A stretch of DNA of 64,000 nt from Algoriphagus sp. (GCA_023653075.1 JAMNXQ010000003.1:31268-95267); one strand, 5' to 3'. Shown: positions 1 through 9,218, counted from the first letter of the stretch. Notes: generated by a model from the letters alone, not told the origin. Numbers and translations: made by a program.

Positions 1-57
1 TTCTTGATTGAATTTACTCAGCTTACAAGACTGATTGAAGAATTTTACGAAAGCTAA
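1..57 (+). CDS. 3' end of an unidentified protein-coding gene (partial)
   Basis: Frame 1 is open from the first base and ends with TAA at 55-57, giving the tail FLIEFTQLTRLIEEFYES. The residue mix looks like ordinary coding sequence with an amphipathic helical end. The gene converges on the DUF2147 gene with an 11-base gap. Nothing in 18 residues identifies the family, and a chance open frame of this length cannot be excluded. Confidence 0.4.
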   Translation, partial: FLIEFTQLTRLIEEFYES

Positions 58-68
58 ATTTAACCTGG

Positions 69-512
69 TTAGGGTTTTGCTTTGGTCCACTCCACCGTGC
101 GACCAATCAAGGAAAATCCAATGTATCCTTTAACTTCTAGGACATCCTTGGATTTCAAGGTCAGCTGGCAAGAATAAGTTTTTCCTGTTTTCGGATCGTA
201 AATGGTACCATCTTCCCACATTCCAGAATCATATTTCAACCCTTCCAATAGATTCAATCCCATCAAAGGACGAGATTTAAGTTTCGCATCTGGATTATCC
301 TTATCTACTGCAGGTTTACCTCCAGGATTAGGGTCTTTCAACCAGACGATTTTACCGATGAAGGCAGATCCTTTTTTCAAAATTTCAACCTTAGCGGTTT
401 TTTCAGTATTGTACCATACGCCCAAGATTGCATTTTCAGATTGCGCTTGTACCAGAAATGAACTGAAAAAGAAAAGTAAGAAGAGCGAAGAGATTTGCGA
501 TACTTTTTTCAT
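69..512 (-). CDS. DUF2147 family secreted protein
   Basis: The 147-residue product starts with a Sec signal peptide (about residues 1-23, ending VQA) and continues directly into a DUF2147 domain: G-x-W near residue 31, the KVEI strand, GKIVWL around 53-58, and the segment SRPLMGLNLLEGL followed by WEDGTIYDPKTGKTY, all typical of this lipocalin-like beta-barrel family. The family is periplasmic or outer-membrane associated and has no assigned reaction. It is a single gene facing the upstream partial gene and divergent from pdeM. Family assignment is good; function is unknown. Confidence 0.85.
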   Translation of the reverse strand: MKKVSQISSLFLLFFFSSFLVQAQSENAILGVWYNTEKTAKVEILKKGSAFIGKIVWLKDPNPGGKPAVDKDNPDAKLKSRPLMGLNLLEGLKYDSGMWEDGTIYDPKTGKTYSCQLTLKSKDVLEVKGYIGFSLIGRTVEWTKAKP

Positions 513-582
513 TTGTTTTAATTTTATACAATACTAATTGAGAATGATTTTGTTTGTGTAGTTGTGAGTATGAATAATTTCT

Positions 583-1248
583 ATGGGCTCAATAGTTTTT
601 GATTATAAAGGACTGAACTTAACCCTATTGCCAGAAAAGGCAGTTTGGATAGATTCCATGGGCCTGCTATTGATTGCTGATCTCCATTTTGGAAAAGCAT
701 CCCACTTTCGTAAATCTGGAATTCCAATTCCTGAGAAGGTACATGACCAGGATTACATCCAGCTGAATAGCTTACTTTCAACCTATTCCCCGAAGCAGGT
801 CTACTTTTTAGGAGATTTGTTTCACAGCAGTTGGAATGAGGAATGGGAAACCTTACTCCATTTTTTAAAGCGATTCCCATCTTCTTCTTTCCATTTGGTA
901 GTTGGCAATCATGATATTTTGCCTTCAGATAAATACCGAAATCCGCATTTGAAGGTTCATGCACGTCCAATAGTAGTAGGAACCTTACTTCTTGCTCATG
1001 AACCTACTCCCCCTCCAGAGGGGGCACTTACTATCTGTGGCCATATTCATCCCGGAATTTTACTTCAAGGAAAAGCAAAGCAACGGGTGCGTATCCCTTG
1101 CTTCCACTATTCTGAAAATGTACTTACACTCCCAAGCTTTGGGAATTTTACTGGCATTTCCCTAATTAAAGGCGGAAAAAATGATTTCATTTGGGGAATT
1201 ACGGACGATAGACTTATTCCTATCCTTTCTCCCCCCATTATTGGGTAA
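583..1248 (+). CDS. pdeM: ligase-associated DNA damage response endonuclease PdeM (metallophosphoesterase)
   Basis: A 221-residue calcineurin-like phosphoesterase with all metal-site motifs: D33-x-H35 in ADLHFGK, GDLFHS (D78), GNHD (108-111), H139 in AHEP, and GHIHPG (153-158). The short length, HFGK-x(3)-FRKSGIP after the first motif and the C-terminal PSFGNFTG are typical of PdeM, the nuclease that in many bacteria is encoded beside an Lhr-type helicase, an ATP-dependent DNA ligase and an exonuclease. Those partners are not in this window downstream, so here the gene is solitary or at the end of an upstream cluster. The cytoplasmic role in DNA repair is known only by family association. Confidence 0.85.
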   Translation: MGSIVFDYKGLNLTLLPEKAVWIDSMGLLLIADLHFGKASHFRKSGIPIPEKVHDQDYIQLNSLLSTYSPKQVYFLGDLFHSSWNEEWETLLHFLKRFPSSSFHLVVGNHDILPSDKYRNPHLKVHARPIVVGTLLLAHEPTPPPEGALTICGHIHPGILLQGKAKQRVRIPCFHYSENVLTLPSFGNFTGISLIKGGKNDFIWGITDDRLIPILSPPIIG

Positions 1249-1272
1249 ATCGCTTAAGCTTTTCTATTTTTG
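1241..1272 (+). promoter_or_regulatory. Bacteroidota-type promoter for ftsX
   Basis: TTG at 1241-1243 is followed after 21 bases by TATTTTTG at 1265-1272, an exact match to TAnnTTTG. The predicted transcript would begin near 1280, just before the ftsX start at 1291. The TTG lies inside the last codons of pdeM, so ftsX would have its own start of transcription. Confidence 0.4.
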
Positions 1273-1290
1273 ACTTGAATTTGATAGTAC

Positions 1291-2181
1291 ATGGCTAATC
1301 CGGCAAAAGCAAAAAAACAACTAGGTTATTTTAAGTTTGGTAGCGTCCTATTCAGTACGACCTTATCACTTTTTATCGTGGGGCTTTTTGGGATTATTTT
1401 GATTCAAGCGAGCTCACTTACCAAAATGATTCGGGAGAATATTGAGATTCAGGTTTTTTTAGATAAGGAGTTAAGCCAACAGCAACTTGCAGATTTACGG
1501 AAGGATTTGGCAGAAAGACCTTTTGTGCTACGTACAGAAGATAGCCTTTACTTACGGTTCATTTCAAATAAAGAAGCTGCTGAAACCTTTATCAAAAACA
1601 CAGGAGAAGATTTTACCGAATTTTTAGAAGACAATCCACTCAGAGACAGCTACGTGTTTTCGGTTGCTGAGGCGTATCAAAGTTCCGAACAGCTTACCGT
1701 GATCGCAAAAGAGTTGGAAACTCAACCTGGCGTATTTGAAGTGTCTTATATGGCTGACTTGGTGGATTCAATAAATAAAAATCTTATTAAAGTGTCCTTA
1801 ATCATGGGTGGCTTTATTCTCATCCTCATTGTGACTGTCATCATGCTAATCAATAACACGATTCGATTGGCTCTATTTTCTCAACGATTTTTGATTCGAT
1901 CTATGCAACTGGTAGGTGCCACTCGTGGATTTATACGAAAGCCATTTCTGGTAAGAGCCTTTATTTTTGGAGTTTTAGCAGGGGTTTTAGCCTCTTCGAT
2001 TCTATTTGGCCTTTTGGAATACACCAAAGGAAATATCGAAGGGTTCGGGTCCTTACAAAATACGGAACGGATGCTCCTCCTATTTGCTGGATTATCGATA
2101 ATGGGTGGACTCCTTTCCGGTTTTAGTACCTTACGTGCCGTCAACAAATACTTAAATATGTCCTTGGACGAACTTTATTAA
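1291..2181 (+). CDS. ftsX: cell division protein FtsX (ABC-type permease)
   Basis: The 296-residue protein has the FtsX layout: a first membrane helix near residues 16-38, a periplasmic domain of about 130 residues (IEIQVFLDKELSQQQ at its start), then three C-terminal helices starting near residue 168. The FtsX permease motif LVGATRGFIRKPF lies between helices 2 and 3. With FtsE (not in this window) it forms a complex that activates peptidoglycan hydrolases at the septum; it does not transport a known substrate. It is followed after 3 bases by the DUF3098 gene, a common Bacteroidota arrangement. Confidence 0.92.
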   Translation: MANPAKAKKQLGYFKFGSVLFSTTLSLFIVGLFGIILIQASSLTKMIRENIEIQVFLDKELSQQQLADLRKDLAERPFVLRTEDSLYLRFISNKEAAETFIKNTGEDFTEFLEDNPLRDSYVFSVAEAYQSSEQLTVIAKELETQPGVFEVSYMADLVDSINKNLIKVSLIMGGFILILIVTVIMLINNTIRLALFSQRFLIRSMQLVGATRGFIRKPFLVRAFIFGVLAGVLASSILFGLLEYTKGNIEGFGSLQNTERMLLLFAGLSIMGGLLSGFSTLRAVNKYLNMSLDELY

Positions 2182-2184
2182 TCC

Positions 2185-2394
2185 ATGAGCAATACCTCTT
2201 TTCCCTTTTCCAAAAAAAATTACCTCTTCCTTTTCTTAGGTTTGGGGCTAATTGTGCTAGGTTTTGTCATCATGGGTATGGATACTACACCACATGGCAA
2301 TGGATTTATGGGTTTGACACTTGGTCCTATAATTACCCTAGCTGGTTTTGTACTTGAGTTCTACGCCATTTTTGCCAAGGCTTCCAAATCCTGA
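2185..2394 (+). CDS. DUF3098 small membrane protein
   Basis: A 69-residue protein with two predicted membrane helices (about residues 12-30 and 43-64) joined by GMDTTPHGNGFMGLTLGPI. The F-G-x-x-N/KYL-F-L-x-L-G-x-G-x-x-G-F start and short loop are typical of DUF3098. The gene sits between ftsX and truB, three bases after ftsX, and is probably co-transcribed with it. Function is unknown; position suggests a link to the cell envelope. Confidence 0.85.
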   Translation: MSNTSFPFSKKNYLFLFLGLGLIVLGFVIMGMDTTPHGNGFMGLTLGPIITLAGFVLEFYAIFAKASKS

Positions 2395-2428
2395 TTTTTA
2401 CGTTCTCAGCTTAGGCTACCCCATTCCC

Positions 2429-3124
2429 ATGCAGCAAGAAGCTTACGGAGAAGTTTTTTTAATCAACAAACCTTTGGAATGGACTTCCTTTGATGTGGTT
2501 AAAAAAGTCAGAAATGCCTTACGCATTAAGAAAGTGGGACATGCAGGTACTCTTGACCCCTTAGCTACAGGATTATTGATTGTTTGCGCTGGCAAAATGA
2601 CCAAGCAAATAGACGGGTTCATGGGGCAAGAAAAGGAATATACCGGAACATTTGTCTTAGGTGCTACCACAGAATCCTTTGACCTTGAAAAGCCCATCAT
2701 TCCAGTAGCAGATCCCTCTTTCATTACTTTGGAACAGGTTCAAGCAGCTGTTTTACAACTTACTGGTACGATTTTTCAGATCCCACCCATGCATTCCGCA
2801 ATTAAGGTGGATGGCAAACGGGTTTATGCTTCTGCTCGTTTGGGAATTGAAGTTCAAATGAACCCCAGACAAGTGGAAGTTCGGGAATTTGAAATTTGTA
2901 GATTTGAAAATGGGGAAATCGATTTTCGGATAAGCTGTTCCAAAGGAACTTATATCCGAAGTTTGGCGCGTGATCTAGGAGCGAGTCTAGCTGTAGGTGC
3001 GTATTTGAAATCCTTGTGTCGAACACGAATAGGGACCTATTCCTTAAAAAATGCAAAGGAGATTTCCGATTTGGTAGAAGAAATAAAATCTAGGCCCAAT
3101 GAAAATCTATCACCAACTCTCTGA
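2429..3124 (+). CDS. truB: tRNA pseudouridine(55) synthase TruB
   Basis: The 231-residue product makes pseudouridine 55 in the tRNA T-loop. Motif I KPLEWTSFDVVKKVR is near residue 13, and the catalytic Asp lies in GHAGTLDPLATGLL at about residues 38-51; Y and K/R motifs follow (KEYTGTF; GTYIRSLARDLG near 173). I chose the ATG at 2429 because a longer frame back to 2348 would overlap the DUF3098 gene and adds residues foreign to TruB. The C-terminal PUA extension seen in Escherichia coli is absent, as in most of this phylum. The 3' end overlaps ribF by 26 bases. Confidence 0.93.
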   Translation: MQQEAYGEVFLINKPLEWTSFDVVKKVRNALRIKKVGHAGTLDPLATGLLIVCAGKMTKQIDGFMGQEKEYTGTFVLGATTESFDLEKPIIPVADPSFITLEQVQAAVLQLTGTIFQIPPMHSAIKVDGKRVYASARLGIEVQMNPRQVEVREFEICRFENGEIDFRISCSKGTYIRSLARDLGASLAVGAYLKSLCRTRIGTYSLKNAKEISDLVEEIKSRPNENLSPTL

Positions 3125-4022
3125 ATTTCATCCGCCTCGTTATGCTGTAGTTACCTCAGGAACCTTCGACGGGGTGCATTTGGGTCATCAGAAAATTTTA
3201 CGCAGGTTGAAGGAGTTGGCTTTGCGTGAGGGTGGGGAAACCGTGCTCCTCACCTATTGGCCCCACCCTCGATTGATCCTCCAACCCGAAGACCATAGCC
3301 TACGGTTATTAACTACTTTACCCGAAAAAGTGAAGTTATTGGAAGAAATGGGTGTGGATCATTTAATTATTCTTCCATTCACCAAGGAATTATCGCAAAT
3401 GAGTTCAGAGGAATTTATACGAAAACTAGTGGTGGATAAAATTCAGACAAAAATTTTGGTCATTGGGTACGACCATAAGTTTGGAAAAAATAGAGAAGGA
3501 AGCTTTGAGTACCTTCAAAGCCATAGTCATCTTTTTGGATTTGCTATTGAGGAGATTTCAAGACAAGATGTGGATGACTTAGCAGTATCAAGTACAAAGA
3601 TTAGAAAAGCGCTTGCTTTAGGAGATAGTTCCACAGCTTCACGTTACTTAGGTAGATCTTATTTTTTGAGTGGTCAAGTGGTAAAAGGCCAACAAATAGG
3701 ACGCTCCTTAGGATTTCCAACAGCCAATATTCAAATCGCAGACCATTCCAAATTGCTCCCACGCGATGGTGTTTATGCGGTGCGCGCGGAAGTAAATTCA
3801 ATTCAATACAAAGCTATTTTGAATATCGGTAATCGCCCCACGGTAGAGGGTGAAAAGAAAACCATTGAAGCTCATTTAATTGATTTTGAGGGGGACTTGT
3901 ATGGGAAGGAGCTTCACATTTATTTCCAAGAGTTTTTACGCGAAGAGAAAAAATTCGAAAGCTTGCAGGCCCTTAAAAATCAGTTGGTGATAGACCGTGA
4001 ACGCGCTATCTTTATTCTATAA
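3099..4022 (+). CDS. ribF: bifunctional riboflavin kinase / FAD synthetase RibF
   Basis: A 307-residue enzyme that makes FMN and then FAD. The N-terminal nucleotidyltransferase shows [15 protein letters not shown] (about 20-34) and later the SSTKIRKAL motif (about 165-173); the C-terminal flavokinase domain shows [11 protein letters not shown] (about 202-212), DGVYAV and the [10 protein letters not shown] segment. Length and order match the bacterial family. The start lies 26 bases inside truB, so translation is probably coupled to it. Confidence 0.93.
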   Translation: MKIYHQLSEFHPPRYAVVTSGTFDGVHLGHQKILRRLKELALREGGETVLLTYWPHPRLILQPEDHSLRLLTTLPEKVKLLEEMGVDHLIILPFTKELSQMSSEEFIRKLVVDKIQTKILVIGYDHKFGKNREGSFEYLQSHSHLFGFAIEEISRQDVDDLAVSSTKIRKALALGDSSTASRYLGRSYFLSGQVVKGQQIGRSLGFPTANIQIADHSKLLPRDGVYAVRAEVNSIQYKAILNIGNRPTVEGEKKTIEAHLIDFEGDLYGKELHIYFQEFLREEKKFESLQALKNQLVIDRERAIFIL

Positions 4023-4033
4023 ACCCAAAAGCT

Positions 4034-4732
4034 ATGATTTTAAAAACGGTTAAAAATGCAGAAGATGCTGTCTCTGATATTTCCAATGGAGCGATGCTCA
4101 TGATGGGAGGGTTTGGATTAAGCGGAATTCCCGAAAACTGTATAGCAGCCCTATTAAAAAAAGAAGTTCAAGACCTGACCATCGTTTCCAACAATGCTGG
4201 GGTAGATGATTTTGGGATCGGACTTTTTCTTCAAAAGCGCATGGTGAAGAAAATGATTTCAAGCTATGTGGGTGAAAACGATGAATTTGAGCGGCAACTT
4301 TTATCAGGCGAATTGGAAGTGGAACTAGTTCCTCAAGGAACTTTGGCGGAAAGGATACGTGCGGGTGGGGCTGGGATTCCTGCCTTCTTTACGCCAGCTG
4401 GTGTCGGTACGGAAGTTGCCATGGGCAAAGAAATACGGGAGTTTAATGGGAAGTTGTATTTGTTGGAAACTGGATTGACTGCTGATTTCGCGCTTGTCAA
4501 AGCTTGGAAAGGAGATACGGCAGGAAATTTGATTTTTAAAGGCACTGCTCGCAATTTCAATCCCATGATGGCTACCGCTGGAAAAATCACCATTGCTGAA
4601 GTAGAGGAATTGGTGCCTTTAGGAAGCTTAGATCCAAATGAAATTCATACGCCAGGAATCTACGTGCAGCGTATTTTTCAAGGAGAAAAGTATGAAAAAC
4701 GAATTGAACAGCGAACGGTTACAACAGGATAG
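4034..4732 (+). CDS. 3-oxoacid CoA-transferase subunit A
   Basis: The 232-residue alpha subunit of an acetoacetate/succinyl-CoA:3-oxoacid CoA-transferase. It starts with [23 protein letters not shown]-type sequence, with G-G-F-G near residue 27, then the [15 protein letters not shown] segment (about 114-128) characteristic of the SCOT/AtoD subunit A. The beta subunit follows after 50 bases. Together they move CoA between succinyl-CoA and a 3-keto acid, feeding ketone bodies or branched-chain breakdown products into the TCA cycle. Choice between SCOT and AtoD specificity is not possible from sequence alone. Confidence 0.9.
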   Translation: MILKTVKNAEDAVSDISNGAMLMMGGFGLSGIPENCIAALLKKEVQDLTIVSNNAGVDDFGIGLFLQKRMVKKMISSYVGENDEFERQLLSGELEVELVPQGTLAERIRAGGAGIPAFFTPAGVGTEVAMGKEIREFNGKLYLLETGLTADFALVKAWKGDTAGNLIFKGTARNFNPMMATAGKITIAEVEELVPLGSLDPNEIHTPGIYVQRIFQGEKYEKRIEQRTVTTG

Positions 4733-4782
4733 TCGCACATCCGTAAGCGAATCCTTTCTTCAACCTTAATTTTTCAAATCCC

Positions 4783-5442
4783 ATGTTAACTAAAGAACAA
4801 ATAGCTAGACGAATTGCCAAAGAAGTGGAGCATGGGCAATACATCAATTTAGGCATAGGTATCCCAACCTTAGTAGCCAACTACATTCCAGCTCATTTGG
4901 ATGTGGTCTTGCAATCAGAAAATGGACTTTTGGGCATCGGCCCTTTCCCAAAGGAAGCAGATGTCGATCCCGATTTAATCAATGCAGGAAAGCAAACCAT
5001 CACCATGTTACCTGGGTCAGCGATTTTTGATTCTGCCCAATCCTTTGCCATGATTCGTGGGGGTCATGTGCATTTAACGATCTTAGGGGCAATGGAAGTC
5101 TCTGAACATGGAGATATTGCGAACTGGAAGGTTCCTGGCAAAATGGTTAAAGGTATGGGTGGCGCAATGGATTTAGTTGCTTCAGCCAAACACATTGTTG
5201 TTGCCATGCAGCATTGCTCGAAAGATGGACAATCCAAGTTATTGCCTACCTGTTCCCTACCTCTTACGGGTATTCGTTGTGTTAAAAAAATTGTTACGGA
5301 TTTAGCCGTATTGGAAATTGATCCTGCAGGTGGATTTGTGCTATTGGAACGTGCTCCTGGCGTATCAGTTGACGAAATTAATGCTAAAACCGCAGGTAAA
5401 TTAATCGTGAATGGTGAAATTCCGGAAATGACCTTTGCTTAA
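4783..5442 (+). CDS. 3-oxoacid CoA-transferase subunit B
   Basis: The 219-residue beta subunit. It opens with QIARRIAKEV and NLGIGIPTLVANY, and carries the catalytic glutamate E46 in the SENGLLG motif that forms the glutamyl-CoA thioester. GGAMDLV (about 126-132) and CSLPLTG are also typical. It pairs with the subunit A gene upstream. The 50-base gap between the two contains no obvious promoter, so I read them as one transcript. Confidence 0.92.
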   Translation: MLTKEQIARRIAKEVEHGQYINLGIGIPTLVANYIPAHLDVVLQSENGLLGIGPFPKEADVDPDLINAGKQTITMLPGSAIFDSAQSFAMIRGGHVHLTILGAMEVSEHGDIANWKVPGKMVKGMGGAMDLVASAKHIVVAMQHCSKDGQSKLLPTCSLPLTGIRCVKKIVTDLAVLEIDPAGGFVLLERAPGVSVDEINAKTAGKLIVNGEIPEMTFA

Positions 5443-5483
5443 TTCCTAAGTTACTTAATAGAAAAACTAGTTTACTCAATCGT

Positions 5484-5828
5484 ATGAAAAAATCAGAAAT
5501 CAACTTTCAAATTGAATTGGATGAGACCAACTTACCCAAAACTATTCATTGGGATGCTTCGGACAAGGAAGGTGAAGGAGCTGAATCTACTAAAAGTATC
5601 AGTTTGAACGTTTGGGATAACCTCAACCACTCCACGCTTCGAATAGATTTGTGGACCGATGAGATGTCGGTCGTAGAAATGAAGCGGTTTTACATCGATA
5701 TCCTAGGTGGAATGGCTCAAACCATTATAAATAGTACGGGTGATGAGTATATGTCAGAAGAAATCAAAGACTTGTGTGACCGATTGGTTAAGCACGTAAA
5801 CGAGGAAAATAAGAAAGCCAAAATTTAG
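5484..5828 (+). CDS. gldC: gliding motility protein GldC
   Basis: A 114-residue protein that matches GldC in length and sequence: KKSEINFQIELDETNLPKTIHWDA at the N-terminus (shown here in part), a central acidic stretch, LRIDLWTDEMSVVEM, and a helical tail. GldC is a cytoplasmic component needed for efficient gliding in Flavobacterium johnsoniae; its biochemical role is not settled. It follows the CoA-transferase genes by 41 bases, an association seen in related genomes but without an obvious functional reason. Its presence supports Bacteroidota origin; it does not prove that this strain glides. Confidence 0.88.
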   Translation: MKKSEINFQIELDETNLPKTIHWDASDKEGEGAESTKSISLNVWDNLNHSTLRIDLWTDEMSVVEMKRFYIDILGGMAQTIINSTGDEYMSEEIKDLCDRLVKHVNEENKKAKI

Positions 5829-6132
5829 CGAAATCAGAAGTAAAGGAAGCTGTTTCAGCAACTTGCAGCCCCATTTCTAGTGATTTACAAATTTGACAAT
5901 TAGCAATAAAAATAGACTTCATTCAACTTATTTTCAAAATATTCGCTCTAAAATTTCAATATTAAAATTTTAATTCGATTTCTTGAAAATTAATTAAAAT
6001 TAAAGTGTTGGGAGTGCTGTTTTTTTTTACTAGAAAACAATAGAAAATTACCTTTTTCCTATAAATTTCGAATAATTGGATTGGATTCACCTTAATTCAA
6101 AAACCTTCTTAACTATTTTACAAAATTAGCCT
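5829..6132. other. AT-rich intergenic region before the TonB receptor
   Basis: No open frame of note. A short GCTG-TTT-CAGC hairpin lies near 5852, without a T-run. From about 5885 the sequence is very AT-rich. ATAAATTTCG near 6061 is a one-mismatch match to the TAnnTTTG promoter element, but no convincing TTG lies upstream, so I do not call the receptor promoter. Confidence 0.5.
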
Positions 6133-9100
6133 ATGAAAAATTTTACCAAAAAAATCTGGAGTTCAGTGCTCTCAGCGGTGGTACTCCTAGCCTTAGGAAC
6201 CTCCGTTGCACTAGCTCAGACTACCATTTCCGGTACTGTCACTGATGCGGATACCAAGGAAACATTGGTAGGGGTAAACATCCTCGTGAAAGGAAAAGTA
6301 ATTGGGACCATTACTGACCTCTCCGGAAAGTTTACTTTAAACGTAAACCAAGAACCTCCATTTACTTTGGTGTTCTCAATGGTTGGTTTCGGAACAAAAG
6401 AAGTCGAAATCACCGGTGGAATCTCCAACCTTTCAGTGGAACTAGCTGAAGCTTCTATTTTAGGACAAGAAGTCGTGGTATCGGCATCAAGAGTGGAAGA
6501 GAGCATCCTAAGATCTCCAGTTTCTGTAGAAAAGATGGATATCATCGCGATTAGAGATGTACCTCAGGCAAGTTTCTACGATGCGCTTAACAACATGAAA
6601 GGGGTAGAAATGAGTACCCAGTCTTTGACTTTTAAGTCTTTCAACACCAGAGGCTTCAACGCCAACGGTAACGTGAGAACGGTACAAATGATTGATGGAA
6701 TGGACAACCAGGCACCTGGTCTCAACTTCTCTGTAGGTAACATTGTAGGTATCTCAGAATTGGATTTAGAAAGCGTAGAATTGCTTCCGGGTGCAGCTTC
6801 TGCACTTTATGGACCAAATGCAATCAATGGCATCCTTTTGATGAACTCCAAAAATCCGTTTCAATACCAGGGTCTTTCTGCTAATGTAAGAACTGGCTTG
6901 ATGGATCAAAAAGATAGAACAACTCCAGGAACTGGATTCTATGATTTTAGTGCTAGATATGCAAAAGCAATTAACGATAAGTTGGCATTCAAAGTCAATG
7001 TCCAGTATTTGAAAGCAGATGATTGGCAAGCAAATGATTTTCGTGATCAGTCCTTGTTGAACGCTTCTCGTATCAACAAGGGAGATCGAATCTCCAACCC
7101 AGCTTACAATGGAGTTAACGTTTACGGGGATGAAACCAACGTGAACATGAATTCTATTGCTCAGAGCATGGTAACTGCCGGTGCTTTACCAGCTGCCTTG
7201 CTTCCACTCATCCCACAGACTTTTGTGTCCAGAACTGGGTATAGAGAATCTGATTTGGCGGATTATGGCACCAAGTCTTTGAAATTGAATGCAGCCTTGC
7301 ATTACAGAATTAATGACCGTGTGGAAGCAATCATTCAAGGTAATTACGGATTCGGAACTACGGTATATACCGGAGCTGACCGTTATTCCATTGCTAACTT
7401 TAAGTTAGGCCAGTACAAAGCTGAATTGAAAGGTGCAAACTGGTTCTTGAGAGGCTATACCACTCAGGAGCGTTCAGGTGATGCATTTGCAGTAGGTATT
7501 GCCGCACAAGGTATCAACGAAGCTTGGAAGCCAAGCAGCACTTGGTTCCCGCAGTATGTAGGCGCTTTTGCACAGGCAAGAGCTAGGGGCCTAGACAATG
7601 CCATGGCGCACGATGCTGCAAGAGCATTTGCTGATCAAGGTCGTTTGCTCCCTGGAACTGCTGGATTTGATGCAGCTAAAGCCGCTGTAACTGGTCGTCC
7701 TATTCCAGGTAATGCTCAAGGTGTAGGTGCTAAATTTGTGGATAAAACCAACTTGTACCACGTAGAAGGTTCTTACCAGTTTACAAACATCAAATGGGCT
7801 GATTTCGTTGTAGGTGCTAACATTAGAACTTACCAACTAAACTCGGACAAAACTCTTTTCGCAACAGACGAAAACGGTGATGAATTCACCATCAAAGAGC
7901 ATGGCGCTTACCTACAAGGCGCTAAGTCCTTGTTCAATGATAAGTTTAGATTGACTGCTTCTGCGCGTTACGATAAGAACGAAAACTTCAAAGGACAGTT
8001 GTCCCCTAGAGTATCCGGTGTGTATTCTGCAGGAACTCACAACTTCAGAGCTTCTTACCAGACTGGTTTCCGTCTGCCAACGACACAAGATCAATACATT
8101 GACCTTGTGACTCCTCAGGCAAGATTGATTGGTGGTCTGCCACTTTTCAGAAGTAAGTACAACTTCTCTGGAAACCCAGTGTATTCGCTTGCCACAGTGA
8201 CCAGTTTCGGAGGAGCAGTTTTAGCGGGAACTCAACCTTCTTCACCCGTGTACCAAGCATCTATCGCCCAGGCTACCCAATTAGCGATAACACAAGCTAC
8301 AAATATAGTGACTCAACAGGTTTTGGCGGGCTTGATCCCTGCTGCGCAAGCACCTGCAGCCATCGCCGCCTTGGTGCCTAGCATCGTTCCTCAGATTGCT
8401 GCACAATTGGTACCTGCCAATGCTGCTGCTGCTGCCAAAGACAAGCTGGTGGCTTTCAAGCCTAGCGAATTCAAAGCTGAAACCGTGAGATCTTATGAAT
8501 TGGGCTACAAGGGTTTGTTTGCAAATAAATTGTTGATCGATGCTTATGCCTATTTCAATAGTTTTGAAAACTTCATCGGTGGCCAAGTATTGGTACAGGA
8601 TAAAAACTATGTGGCTACTAGCCCAGCTTCCACCTTGGGTCTTAACCTATTGAATGCAAACACCAGAAATATCTACTCCATGCCAGTGAATAGAACTGAG
8701 ACGATTAAATCATGGGGATGGGCTTTAGGCGCAGATTACCGTTTGCCTAAAAACTACACCATTGGTGGTAATGTGTCTTACAACACCCTTCAAAACCTTG
8801 AGGAGTTGACAGTAACTGGATTCCAGCCCTCTTTCAACACACCTGAGTACCGGTATGTAGTGAACTTCGCTAACCGTGAGCTTGTGAAGAACATTGGATT
8901 CGCTATGTCCTACAGATGGCAAGGTGAATTTGCTTGGCAGTCTTCTTTCGTAGCTCCTGCAGTGTCTTCACAGCAACTTTCTGTGATGCCAGCATTCGGG
9001 ACTTTCGATGCGCAAATGAGCGTAAAAATGAAGGCGCTTAAGTCTATCTTGAAAATCGGTGGATCTAACTTGTTCAATAGCTCCGGATACAGACAAGCAT

Positions 9101-9165
9101 GGGGTAACCCAACTGTAGGATCCATGTACTATGTGAGCTTGACATTTGATGAGTTCTTGAACTAA
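6133..9165 (+). CDS. TonB-dependent outer membrane receptor with carboxypeptidase-regulatory-like domain
   Basis: The 1010-residue protein has a signal peptide (about 1-28, ending ALAQ), a carboxypeptidase D regulatory-like domain (about 30-115, TISGTVTDADTKETLVGVNI), a plug domain starting near 118 (VVVSASRVEESILRSPVSVEKM), and a beta-barrel to the C-terminus. The plug contains LLPGAASALYGPNAINGIL, typical of receptors that import substrates with TonB energy. No SusD partner is adjacent, so a glycan utilisation role is unlikely; the substrate is unknown. An unusual Ala/Gln/Pro-rich insertion occupies about residues 700-775. It is followed by a terminator and stands alone as a transcription unit. 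Confidence 0.9.
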   Translation: MKNFTKKIWSSVLSAVVLLALGTSVALAQTTISGTVTDADTKETLVGVNILVKGKVIGTITDLSGKFTLNVNQEPPFTLVFSMVGFGTKEVEITGGISNLSVELAEASILGQEVVVSASRVEESILRSPVSVEKMDIIAIRDVPQASFYDALNNMKGVEMSTQSLTFKSFNTRGFNANGNVRTVQMIDGMDNQAPGLNFSVGNIVGISELDLESVELLPGAASALYGPNAINGILLMNSKNPFQYQGLSANVRTGLMDQKDRTTPGTGFYDFSARYAKAINDKLAFKVNVQYLKADDWQANDFRDQSLLNASRINKGDRISNPAYNGVNVYGDETNVNMNSIAQSMVTAGALPAALLPLIPQTFVSRTGYRESDLADYGTKSLKLNAALHYRINDRVEAIIQGNYGFGTTVYTGADRYSIANFKLGQYKAELKGANWFLRGYTTQERSGDAFAVGIAAQGINEAWKPSSTWFPQYVGAFAQARARGLDNAMAHDAARAFADQGRLLPGTAGFDAAKAAVTGRPIPGNAQGVGAKFVDKTNLYHVEGSYQFTNIKWADFVVGANIRTYQLNSDKTLFATDENGDEFTIKEHGAYLQGAKSLFNDKFRLTASARYDKNENFKGQLSPRVSGVYSAGTHNFRASYQTGFRLPTTQDQYIDLVTPQARLIGGLPLFRSKYNFSGNPVYSLATVTSFGGAVLAGTQPSSPVYQASIAQATQLAITQATNIVTQQVLAGLIPAAQAPAAIAALVPSIVPQIAAQLVPANAAAAAKDKLVAFKPSEFKAETVRSYELGYKGLFANKLLIDAYAYFNSFENFIGGQVLVQDKNYVATSPASTLGLNLLNANTRNIYSMPVNRTETIKSWGWALGADYRLPKNYTIGGNVSYNTLQNLEELTVTGFQPSFNTPEYRYVVNFANRELVKNIGFAMSYRWQGEFAWQSSFVAPAVSSQQLSVMPAFGTFDAQMSVKMKALKSILKIGGSNLFNSSGYRQAWGNPTVGSMYYVSLTFDEFLN

Positions 9166-9182
9166 TCAAATCCAGTTATATG

Positions 9183-9218
9183 AAAAGAGGCTATTCGAAA
9201 GAGTAGCCTCTTTTTTTT
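9183..9218 (+). terminator. Rho-independent terminator after the TonB receptor
   Basis: Eleven-base perfect stem AAAAGAGGCTA (9183-9193) and TAGCCTCTTTT (9204-9214), 10-base loop, followed by a run of eight T (9211-9218, partly in the stem). It begins 17 bases after the stop codon of the receptor. Confidence 0.9.

Noticed and set aside
202-537. Plus-strand frame over the DUF2147 gene
   Set aside because: It is a shadow of a gene with a clear signal peptide and family motifs on the other strand.
2348-2428. Upstream extension of truB
   Set aside because: It overlaps the DUF3098 gene and adds residues not found in TruB; the internal ATG at 2429 begins at the family start.
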